Assembly: GCF_938045595.1 (NCBI RefSeq)
Contig: NZ_CALIBB010000141.1
Coordinates: 1 to 32,834 of the forward strand
Source: an uncultured Campylobacter sp.
Lineage (GTDB): Bacteria > Campylobacterota > Campylobacteria > Campylobacterales > Campylobacteraceae
Direction of reading: 5' to 3'
Length of the DNA: 32,834 bases
Of this stretch, positions 24,751 through 31,555 are shown in pieces. Each line of letters starts with the position of its first letter. The stretch's first letter is position 1. A program made the position numbers and the translations under genes. The notes under the pieces are model-generated. The model had not been told where the DNA came from, did not search any database, and saw only the letters and a list, made by a program, of their open reading frames with translations.

Positions 24751-24784
24751 CGCTAAATTCCAAGTGCGGGCTTGAAATTTAGCG
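24751..24784 (-). repeat. Strong inverted repeat just after the AGCS symporter stop
   Basis: Arms CGCTAAATTCCAAG (24751-24764) and CTTGAAATTTAGCG (24771-24784) pair at 13 of 14 positions around a 6-base loop. It begins 7 bp after the symporter stop on the minus strand. Each arm contains one RAATTY word. No T-run follows, so it is not a classic terminator; it could stabilise the mRNA 3' end. Confidence 0.7.
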
Positions 24785-24791
24785 TGCGGCG

Positions 24792-26204
24792 TTATTTGTA
24801 GTCGTTCGCGTCGTAGCTTTTGCCGTCGTTAAAGTCGCTCAAAAGCCGCACGACGACGGGGCTAAGTAGGATGATCGCGATTAGGTTTGGGATCACCATC
24901 AGTCCGTTAAACATATCGGCTAGCCCCCAGACGAGGTCGATCTTTTGCACGCTTCCGATAAATACGAATGCGACGACTAGAATTTGCAAGAGCTTGACGA
25001 ATTTTGCGCCCAGGAGGTATCGCACATTGATCTCGGCGAAGTAATACCAGCCCAAAATCGTGGTAAATGCGAAGAAAAACAGGCAGATCGCTACGAAGCC
25101 GTAGCCGCCGCTGCGACCCAAAATTTGCGATCCGAAGGCCTCCTGCACCAGCGAGATACCCGAAAATACCGCCTTGCCGTTTTCGAAAGTGACTACGCCG
25201 GTGCTAAGCACGACGAAAACGGTGATGTTAAGCACGATGAAGGTATCGACGAAAACTCCCATTATACCGAGCACGGCTTGATCTACGGGGTGTTTGACGT
25301 TCGCCGCGGCGTGTGCGTGCGGCGTCGAGCCCATGCCCGCTTCGTTTGAAAAGAGTCCGCGCGCGATGCCGTATCTCATCGCAGTGGCGATCGTAGCGCC
25401 AGTAGCGCCGCCCCAAGCAGCCGATGGATCAAACGCAGCTTTGAATATCAGCGCGATGACGGATGGAATTTTATCGAAATTTGAGCCGATGATGACGAGA
25501 CCCACCAGCACGTAGCAGATCGCCATTATAGGCACGACCTTTTCGGCTACGCGCGCGATCGCTTTGACGCCGCCGAAAAAGATGACGCAGCAGATGAGCG
25601 CTAAGGCCGCGCCGCTCACCCACTTCGGAATCCCGAATGCGCCGCTAAAGCCGTCTGAGATGGAGTTTGCCTGTACCATATTACCCATGAAGCCCAAAGC
25701 AAAGATGATGGCTAGCGCAAAAAACGCCGCTAAAGGCTTGGCAAATGGACTTTTAAGTCCGCGGCTGATGTAAAACGCGGGCCCTCCGATCATATGTCCG
25801 CTGTCGTCCTTGGTGCGGTAAATTTGAGCCAGGCAGATCTCTGCGAAATTCGTCGCCATGCCCAAAAACGCCGCGCACCACATCCAAAATATCGCGCCCG
25901 GTCCGCCCATCACTAACGCGGTGCTGGCGCCTACCAGGTTGCCCGTGCCGACTTGCGCTGCGATCGCCGTGGCGACGGCTTGGAACGAGCTCATGCCGCT
26001 TTTGCCCGCAGCCGCGCCGTGCAGGGAGAAGTTGCCGAAAAGCTTGTGCGCGCCCATTCTAAATTTAAAAATTTGTACTAAATGCAAGCGCGCCGTAAAA
26101 TACGCGCCGGTGCCGCAAAGTAGGGCGATTAGAAAGTACGGACCCCACAAAAAGGAGTTGATTGCGTCAATTGTGGCGGTGAGTTTGTCGAGAAAATTTT
26201 GCAT
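24792..26204 (-). CDS. Sodium:alanine symporter family (AGCS) protein
   Basis: A 470-residue membrane protein with about eleven helices that imports small neutral amino acids (alanine or glycine) with sodium. Signature regions are VGTGNLVGASTALVMGGPGA near residue 90, the following FWMWCAAFLGMATNFAEICL, and AMRYGIARGLFSNEAGMGST near 275 with PHAHAAANVKHPVDQ. These are hallmark AGCS motifs, including the FSNEAGxG block. The C-terminus ends in a short polar tail. It has its own non-coding flanks and a stem-loop directly behind the stop, so it is probably monocistronic. Substrate specificity cannot be read from sequence. Confidence 0.92.
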   Translation of the reverse strand: MQNFLDKLTATIDAINSFLWGPYFLIALLCGTGAYFTARLHLVQIFKFRMGAHKLFGNFSLHGAAAGKSGMSSFQAVATAIAAQVGTGNLVGASTALVMGGPGAIFWMWCAAFLGMATNFAEICLAQIYRTKDDSGHMIGGPAFYISRGLKSPFAKPLAAFFALAIIFALGFMGNMVQANSISDGFSGAFGIPKWVSGAALALICCVIFFGGVKAIARVAEKVVPIMAICYVLVGLVIIGSNFDKIPSVIALIFKAAFDPSAAWGGATGATIATAMRYGIARGLFSNEAGMGSTPHAHAAANVKHPVDQAVLGIMGVFVDTFIVLNITVFVVLSTGVVTFENGKAVFSGISLVQEAFGSQILGRSGGYGFVAICLFFFAFTTILGWYYFAEINVRYLLGAKFVKLLQILVVAFVFIGSVQKIDLVWGLADMFNGLMVIPNLIAIILLSPVVVRLLSDFNDGKSYDANDYK

Positions 26205-26432
26205 GATCTTTTCCGTGAATTTAAGATGCGAAAATATATTTTAAAAACTCTTAAATTCCTATAAATCGAGGTAAATTTAAGCAAAATTTTAAAGCGTTTT
26301 TATAATTTTACTCAAGCATTAAGCAAAGCGGTATGTGCTGTTTGCTCTGCATGCCAGCTTGCCAGATAAGCAGCTTAGAATTCGCGCCTTAGCTGTCGAA
26401 ATTTGAAAAGCAATCAACTGAAATTTTTAAGC

Positions 26433-27263
26433 CTATTCATCACCGCCGATTTTGAAAACGAACATCTTGCACGCGTTGCAAAAAGCGGGGATTAGGCTAA
26501 AGAGGCGCCCTTTGAGGCTCCAGTGGCTTTTATACATTTTCAGCATTGCAGCTTCTTTTATGAAGCGGATACGCGCAGGCTCCCAGCTCTGCACCTCTGC
26601 GCCGCCGCTAATGCCCATTTTAAAGGGCGCGTTTTGCATGTGCCGCATCGCGTCGTGGCGCTTTGAGTCGAATTTTCTAACCGAAAACTCGCTCATAAAG
26701 TCGCTCAGCACGTAGCCGCGGAATTTTTGCGCAAGCGCGATAAAAAATTCTTTAAATTCCTCCTTTTCAAAATACATACTCACCCCCTCTAAAATGAAGA
26801 TGTAGCCCGCGCTACCGTGCTTTGCGGCTAGCTCGTCCATCCATGAGTGATCTAACATCGAGTAGGGCAGGCTGAAATTGTTCTTTGCTTTGGGCAGCAG
26901 TGCGTCGCGCATGGCGATGACGTCGGGCAGGTCGAGGTCGTAAAATAGGGCGCTCGGTAGGGCGTGCTGGAGCCTAAGCGGGCGGGTGTCGAGCCCTGCG
27001 CCAAGTTGTACGATGATAGGGCGGTCGAACTCCGCCGCGAGTCGCAGCGTCTCGTCGTCGAAAAATTTCGCGCGGATCACCGTGCCCGTCTTGCTAAGGC
27101 GCGCGTCGTTAAATTTCGCAAAATCATAATCGATCTGCTCTACGACGGCGCTTGAAAAGGGATCGTTTAGGATCGGATCCGCGTCTTTGAAATCCAAATG
27201 GCGCATATAGACGTTGATTAGCAGCGTCTCGGAGATGTTATCTTTAAAATTTAACTTTTGCAT
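26433..27263 (-). CDS. LCMT/TcmP-like class I SAM-dependent O-methyltransferase
   Basis: A 276-residue protein of the leucine carboxyl methyltransferase-like family. It starts at ATG 27263 (MQKLNFKDNISETLLINVYM), preceded by AAAGG seven bases upstream. An ATG 33 bp further up lies in a dispersed repeat and is less likely. Features are KDADPILNDPFS near 25-36, the SAM motif PIIVQLGAGLDTRPLRL near 80, the acidic YDLDLPDVIAMRDALLP, and YIFILEGVSMYFEKEEF near 155, the family's (L)xEGhhxYL motif. Bacterial members methylate carboxyl groups of small molecules; the substrate is unknown. A -10 box lies 60 bp upstream. Confidence 0.83.
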   Translation of the reverse strand: MQKLNFKDNISETLLINVYMRHLDFKDADPILNDPFSSAVVEQIDYDFAKFNDARLSKTGTVIRAKFFDDETLRLAAEFDRPIIVQLGAGLDTRPLRLQHALPSALFYDLDLPDVIAMRDALLPKAKNNFSLPYSMLDHSWMDELAAKHGSAGYIFILEGVSMYFEKEEFKEFFIALAQKFRGYVLSDFMSEFSVRKFDSKRHDAMRHMQNAPFKMGISGGAEVQSWEPARIRFIKEAAMLKMYKSHWSLKGRLFSLIPAFCNACKMFVFKIGGDE

Positions 27264-27322
27264 GAAGTGCCTTTCTTGCGGTGTCATCGCGAGCAAAATA
27301 CCGCTTATTTTTAATATGCATT

Positions 27323-27328
27323 ATTATA
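27323..27328 (-). promoter_or_regulatory. -10 box for the LCMT-like methyltransferase
   Basis: On the minus strand this reads TATAAT in the context AAGGATATAATAATG, about 60 bp before the chosen start codon. Confidence 0.55.
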
Positions 27329-27410
27329 TCCTTGCTAAATAAAATTTCAATAAAATGATATGAATTTTTATTTAAAGACAGAATTTTAAATTCGCGCCAC
27401 GGGTTTTGGC

Positions 27411-27416
27411 TATAAT
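27411..27416 (+). promoter_or_regulatory. Orphan -10 box upstream of the Crp/Fnr regulator
   Basis: TATAAT preceded by GGGTTTTGGC is a good Campylobacter-type -10 element, 200 bp before the regulator gene. A stem-loop (AAATTTT and CGCG arms, 27446-27479) lies about 30 bp downstream. It may give a long leader or a small RNA; no known RNA family was recognised. Confidence 0.4.
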
Positions 27417-27590
27417 TTCGCCGCATAAGGCTCAATAAATTTTTGAAATTTTACGCGATGCAAAGCGCGGGCAAAATTTAGAATTTTAAAAGCTATAAAA
27501 TTTATTAGCTCCGGCGACCCAGATGCGCAGCCATAGTACGGATAGTAAATTTCATCCGCACAGCTTTATCTTTGTCTAAATATTTCATTG

Positions 27591-27596
27591 TATAAT
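27591..27596 (+). promoter_or_regulatory. Extended -10 box of the Crp/Fnr regulator
   Basis: TGTATAAT (27589-27596) follows AAATATTTCAT, and a GGAGG ribosome binding site at 27608-27612 precedes the ATG at 27617. The implied leader is only about 15 bases. Confidence 0.7.
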
Positions 27597-27616
27597 TCTT
27601 AGCTTTTGGAGGTTAT

Positions 27617-28255
27617 ATGGAAAAATCGCGGCTAGGACTACTGCAAACCGAGGCTATCGCCACGCTTAGCGACGAGGAGCTTGCAATGTTCGAGCACCAA
27701 GTCATCAAAAAAGGCTATGTTTTTTATAGCGAGGCGCCTAAAGTTTTTATTTTTAAAAGCGGACAGGCGAAGCTTTCGTTTTTTGAAGACGGCGAAGAAT
27801 TCATCATCAACTACCTAAACAAGGACAATATCACTATTCTTAATGAAATTTGCGCGCTTGAGTTTTTAGAGGACAGCGAGATTTACACGATCGATGCGAG
27901 CGGACTAGGGGAGATCTTGGCAAATCGCAGCTTTTGCGAGGCATATATAAAAATTTTAACAGAGATAATTCTGCTGCAGCGCAAAATCACACGCTCTATA
28001 CTTTTTGAAAATGCAAAAGGGCGCATCGCGAGCTTTTTGATCGAGCTTGCAAACGAGCAGAATTTTCATCAAAATGGCTACAAATACGTCTTTTTGCCCT
28101 TTTCGCTAAAGGTGCTTTCATCCTTCGTAGGGCTCAAGCGCCAAAGCGCGAGTACTGCGTTTAACGAGCTTGTAAAAGATAACGTAATTCAAAAAATCAG
28201 TCAGCACGAGTTTTTGATCCTAGACTACGACAGATTGCTTAGCTACTGTGTTTAG
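27617..28255 (+). CDS. Crp/Fnr-family transcriptional regulator
   Basis: A 212-residue regulator with an N-terminal cyclic-nucleotide-binding-like beta-roll (about 15-115, with IFKSGQAKLSFFEDGEEFII) and a long dimerisation helix (LTEIILLQRKITRSILFENA). The winged helix-turn-helix follows at about 135-205 (GRIASFLIELANEQ, then LKVLSSFVGLKRQSASTAFN). It lacks the N-terminal cysteine cluster of FNR, so oxygen sensing by an Fe-S cluster is not expected; its signal is unknown. It is convergent with the hydrogenase/focA operon and separated from it by a terminator. A role in controlling that operon is possible from proximity only. Confidence 0.85.
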   Translation: MEKSRLGLLQTEAIATLSDEELAMFEHQVIKKGYVFYSEAPKVFIFKSGQAKLSFFEDGEEFIINYLNKDNITILNEICALEFLEDSEIYTIDASGLGEILANRSFCEAYIKILTEIILLQRKITRSILFENAKGRIASFLIELANEQNFHQNGYKYVFLPFSLKVLSSFVGLKRQSASTAFNELVKDNVIQKISQHEFLILDYDRLLSYCV

Positions 28256-28477
28256 GCTCGGGCTAGAGTTTTTAAAGCATTTATGCGGCTTACGTTACGG
28301 CTTAAGCGCGAAATTTTGTCTAAAGTCAAGGCGCAGGATTTTACCTAGATTTACAGCGTAAAATTTTTATCAAGAGCTTGGTTTTGGAATTTCATCCCGA
28401 ATTTCGCTTAGGATTTCGTCTAAAATTTTGGATCAAATGAAATTTTACGCATCGGAATTTTTAAAATTTAAGAAACT

Positions 28478-28502
28478 AAAAATGCGCGGCAAAGTGCCGC
28501 GC
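28478..28502 (-). terminator. Rho-independent terminator of the hydrogenase-focA operon
   Basis: Perfect 8-bp stem GCGCGGCA/TGCCGCGC (28484-28491 and 28495-28502) with a 3-base loop. On the minus strand it is followed by ATTTTT. It lies 36 bp after the focA stop. On the plus strand it may also slow transcription from the regulator gene, but no strong T-run follows there. Confidence 0.88.
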
Positions 28503-28537
28503 CATATTTTGTTTATATCGTGCTGAAGCGCGATAGA

Positions 28538-29401
28538 TTAGTCTTTCTTTTTCATATCGTATTTATTTACCATAAATCCGACCAAGCCTACGAAAAATAG
28601 ACCGCCGCAGATGTTGCCTAGCGTAACTGGGATCATATTTTTAACGATGAAATTTCCCCAGTTTATTGAATCTATTTGAGCTGCCGTTACACCGTGAAGC
28701 GAGCTTGCAAGAGCATTTACATCGCCACCAGCAGCTGCTAAATAGTGGCCTTTAGCGATGATACCTTCAGTTAGGATAAACATATTTGCCACGCAGTGTT
28801 CCATCGAGCAAGCTACGAATGCGCCGATCATCCACATAATTGCAAAGAATTTACCCGATAGATTGCTCTCGCTGGTTGCAGTCCAGATAGACATACATAC
28901 AAACACGTTACAAAAAATTCCGCGGATGAATAGCTCATGAAAAGGTGCGTTTATTTTGCCTGCTGCTGCAGGAATGAAGTGCTGCAAGATGTAGCCGTCA
29001 TATTTAAGCGGAAGTCCTGAGTAATAATACATATACGCGATTAACGCGCCGCCTACGAAGTTAAAGCACCAAACGATAGCCCAATAGCCGATTGTTTTAC
29101 CTAGCGGTAATTTGCCATCGGCAGCAGGTACGCCCGTTAAAACCGAGCTAGTAAATAGATGCCCACCGTAAAAAACCACCATCATCAGACCGCAGCTAAA
29201 GGTAATACCACCGATGAAATTCGATAAGCCAATAGATTGCTTTTCAGCCATTCCGACGGTCGAGTGAGCCCAGAAAATATCGCCCATAGCGATTGCAGCG
29301 CCCGCCATTATAGCTAGAAAAATTATGCTAATTAGCGGGGTATGCGCCTTGTGTTGCATCGAACTAGACACCGCTTGCGCGGTTTCTGCAGGATTTAACA
29401 T
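28538..29401 (-). CDS. focA: Formate channel FocA (FNT family)
   Basis: A 287-residue pentameric channel protein of the formate/nitrite transporter family with six predicted helices. Family residues are visible: the FIGGITFSCGLMMVVFYGGH region, FIRGIFCNVFVCMSIW and the gating His in MEHCVANMFIL (equivalent to His209 of E. coli FocA). The start codon directly abuts the hycI stop, and the ribosome binding site GAGGAGGAG lies in the last codons of hycI (29405-29413), so it is the last gene of the hydrogenase operon. In this context it most likely moves formate in or out to feed or relieve formate oxidation. A terminator follows 36 bp downstream. Confidence 0.92.
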   Translation of the reverse strand: MLNPAETAQAVSSSMQHKAHTPLISIIFLAIMAGAAIAMGDIFWAHSTVGMAEKQSIGLSNFIGGITFSCGLMMVVFYGGHLFTSSVLTGVPAADGKLPLGKTIGYWAIVWCFNFVGGALIAYMYYYSGLPLKYDGYILQHFIPAAAGKINAPFHELFIRGIFCNVFVCMSIWTATSESNLSGKFFAIMWMIGAFVACSMEHCVANMFILTEGIIAKGHYLAAAGGDVNALASSLHGVTAAQIDSINWGNFIVKNMIPVTLGNICGGLFFVGLVGFMVNKYDMKKKD

Positions 29402-29857
29402 TTACTCCTCCTCATTTAAATTTGAATCAATTTCTAAGATACGCTCATAAGCTTTTTGCGCACTTTTTTTTGCGCTCTCGCTCAGTCCTTCTTTAAAATC
29501 AAGGACGTTATCTAGCAGCACGCTAATGCCCAAAAACAACGTCTTTGGGCAAATTTTGCGCAGATAGCTTAGAAGCACCGGCGTAGGTAGGTTATGCGTC
29601 GAGTAGATATAGTCGCGATCGTTGCTGAGGTCAAAAAATTCGATCTTATCCTCATCAAAGCCGCTCATCGCATCTACTACGATTAGAATTTCAGGGGCAA
29701 ATTCCCTAAGTGCTGCAAATTCGTTTTCGGGCACATCCTGCCCATAAAAAACGCGCCAGTCTTTTAGGTTCGCCTCGACTATTCGCCCCGTTTCATTGCC
29801 CACGTCGTCGTCGCCGCGAAGGGGATTGCCGATACAAAGCAACGCCTTTCGCATCAA
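29402..29857 (-). CDS. hycI: Hydrogenase maturation protease HycI
   Basis: A 151-residue endopeptidase of the HyaD/HycI family that removes the C-terminal peptide of the [NiFe] hydrogenase large subunit once nickel is inserted. The nickel-sensing motifs are seen as CIGNPLRGDDDVG near residue 8-20 (Asp ligand), VVDAMSGFD near 56 and STHNLPTPVLL near 87 (His ligand). It overlaps hycH by 4 bp (ATGA), and focA starts directly at its stop. Its natural substrate should be the HyfG-like protein of this operon, which carries a C-terminal extension of about 34 residues. Confidence 0.9.
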   Translation of the reverse strand: MMRKALLCIGNPLRGDDDVGNETGRIVEANLKDWRVFYGQDVPENEFAALREFAPEILIVVDAMSGFDEDKIEFFDLSNDRDYIYSTHNLPTPVLLSYLRKICPKTLFLGISVLLDNVLDFKEGLSESAKKSAQKAYERILEIDSNLNEEE

Positions 29858-30198
29858 AAATCCTTCCTTAGCACGAAGTATCCTTCGCGCATATTTTTTA
29901 GCAGATCTTTAAGCTCACATTCGCAAAGCTGAGGGATTAGCTTAGCTGCGTGCTCGGCAAAAATTTCAATCTCGAAATACTTGCTTAGGTTACCGATCTT
30001 AAATTTAACGTAGTCGCCCGAGTTTTCGACGATGCGTTTAAATTCTTCATCGTCTATCTCAAGTACCTTTTCGCTAAAATCTATCGTACCTACGCCGTGA
30101 CCGACGCAGGTGGAAAAAACCTTGATATCTTTTAGCTCTTTGGGTAAATTTTCGTTTTCGTCCATATGCCGCTTTGTAAGCTTAAAAACCTCAATCAT
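29854..30198 (-). CDS. hycH: Formate hydrogenlyase maturation protein HycH-like
   Basis: A 114-residue protein that resembles E. coli HycH in pattern. VFKLTKRHMDENENLPKEL matches the HycH start (KFxDEN..P), VFSTCVGHGVGTIDFSEK matches the (A/V)xGH..G.ID segment, and KYFEIEIFAEHAAKLIPQL matches the EI.I...H...L region. HycH is required for maturation of the hydrogenase-3 large subunit in E. coli; its exact step is unclear. The product is slightly shorter than E. coli HycH. ATGA overlaps join it to hyfI upstream and hycI downstream. Confidence 0.78.
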   Translation of the reverse strand: MIEVFKLTKRHMDENENLPKELKDIKVFSTCVGHGVGTIDFSEKVLEIDDEEFKRIVENSGDYVKFKIGNLSKYFEIEIFAEHAAKLIPQLCECELKDLLKNMREGYFVLRKDF

Positions 30199-31019
30199 CG
30201 TTTGCTCCAGACCTCTTTTTGCGGATCGATTTTAAATTCCTCCGTAGCGCGGGCGTATTTTAGATATACGTCGTTGTGCAATAGTGCCATGCACTCCGCG
30301 TATCTAGGATCCTCTTCGGTATGGATAGCGTTAAGTAGAGCCTCGCGAGAAGCTTTTGGATCGTGAACGTCAGATGAGGTTTTGATCGCATCCATATATT
30401 TTGCGAATAAAACTCTTCCGAAAATATAGCTCATCAGCCTCTTAGCTTCAGCTTGCAGATCGCGCTCGAATAAAATATCGCCTATAACTGAATTCTTGAC
30501 CGGTGGCGGAAGAGTGTTATCTTGCTCGTAGCTCTTCTTTTGAAGCTTTTGATCAATAATACCAAGCGCCATGCCAAGACCATAGATGATGCTAGCAGGA
30601 TGCGGAGGGCAGCCGGGGATATAAACATCTACCGGTACAATCTTATCGATGCCGCTCCATACGCTATATGCGTCGTGAAAAATTCCGCCAGTACTTCCGC
30701 AGGCTCCCAGAGCCACTACGATCTTTGGATCGGGTGCAGCCTCATAAGCGCGGAGCAGCGGATAATACATTTGGCGAGTAACCGGACCGGTGCAGACTAA
30801 GATATCTGCGTGGCGAGGGTTAGCTACAAGTTTAAATCCGAAGCGCTCCGGATCCCACATCGGCGTGATAGAAGCAAAAATTTCGATTTCACAGCCGTTG
30901 CAACTTCCGCAGTCGATACGATAAACGCTGAAGCTTCGTTTGATATTTTTCAAAAGCTCCAATTTTGCGGTTAGATCGTTTGCGTTTTTAATATTTTCGG
31001 GGACTTGATACAAACTCAT
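30195..31019 (-). CDS. hyfI: [NiFe] hydrogenase small subunit, HyfI/HycG (NuoB-like)
   Basis: A 274-residue group 4 hydrogenase small subunit related to NuoB. It carries one proximal [4Fe-4S] cluster. Likely ligands are in DCGSCNGCEIEIF (Cys37, 40, 43), LVCTGPVTRQM (Cys76), ALGACGSTGG (Cys107) and YIPGCPPHPAS (Cys137). The C-terminal 120 residues extend past the NuoB core, as in HycG/HyfI. There is no signal peptide, so the enzyme faces the cytoplasm. The gene overlaps hyfH and hycH by 4 bp each. It passes electrons between the ferredoxin-like HyfH and the active site in HyfG. Confidence 0.92.
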   Translation of the reverse strand: MSLYQVPENIKNANDLTAKLELLKNIKRSFSVYRIDCGSCNGCEIEIFASITPMWDPERFGFKLVANPRHADILVCTGPVTRQMYYPLLRAYEAAPDPKIVVALGACGSTGGIFHDAYSVWSGIDKIVPVDVYIPGCPPHPASIIYGLGMALGIIDQKLQKKSYEQDNTLPPPVKNSVIGDILFERDLQAEAKRLMSYIFGRVLFAKYMDAIKTSSDVHDPKASREALLNAIHTEEDPRYAECMALLHNDVYLKYARATEEFKIDPQKEVWSKR

Positions 31020-31555
31020 TTTATTGCCTCCTCTATACCTTTAGTCATTCTCTCGACCGCTTGAGCTTTTTTGCATTCAGGACAGATATAGAGGTACTTT
31101 TTAGCTTCTTCTAATCTGCCTGGGAGCAAATTTGCCGTACTTAGCTTTTCTAGCGTGTAATTGATGAGCCTTTTTGGGGTCATCGGCTTGCCGCAGCAGC
31201 TGCATTTCTCCATCTCAAGCTCGCCGTGTTGGATAAGCGCGCTTTTATCAAATTTTACTGCTAGCTCAAAGCTATTGCCTAGCCTTACTGCTCCCGTAGG
31301 GCATACTTCGTCGCAGCGACCGCAAAATATGCAGCGACCGCAGTCAAATTCCCAAATTAGTTTAGTTTGGGCTTCGTTCATCTTAAGCTCAATCGCATTG
31401 GATGGGCAGGCGATACCGCACGCGGCACAGCCTATGCAAAGCTCATAGGTGTATTCAGGCTGCCCGCGAAAATTCTCGGGCACGATGTATGGCTCAAACG
31501 GATAAGCATAGGTCGCCTTACCATATTTTTCGGTAATGTCGAATAATTTCATCAT
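31016..31555 (-). CDS. hyfH: Hydrogenase iron-sulfur subunit, HyfH/HycF (NuoI-like)
   Basis: A 179-residue protein with two [4Fe-4S] motifs: CIGCAACGIACP (Cys40, 43, 46, 50) and CIFCGRCDEVCP preceded by CGR (Cys72 to 85). It also has a C-terminal pair of CxxC-type motifs (CSCCGKP near 118 and CPECKK near 158) that suggests a zinc or rubredoxin-like site, as in HycF/HyfH. It relays electrons in the peripheral arm of the hydrogenase. The start is ATGATG; the first ATG overlaps the hyfG stop (ATGA). Confidence 0.9.
   Translation of the reverse strand: MMKLFDITEKYGKATYAYPFEPYIVPENFRGQPEYTYELCIGCAACGIACPSNAIELKMNEAQTKLIWEFDCGRCIFCGRCDEVCPTGAVRLGNSFELAVKFDKSALIQHGELEMEKCSCCGKPMTPKRLINYTLEKLSTANLLPGRLEEAKKYLYICPECKKAQAVERMTKGIEEAIK

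Noticed and set aside
27264..27296. Longer start for the LCMT-like methyltransferase (ATG at 27296)
   Set aside because: The extra residues come from a dispersed repeat, and the ATG at 27263 has the better ribosome binding site.
27430..27560. SRP RNA, 6S RNA or tmRNA behind the orphan promoter
   Set aside because: No conserved core of these RNAs could be recognised in the sequence.
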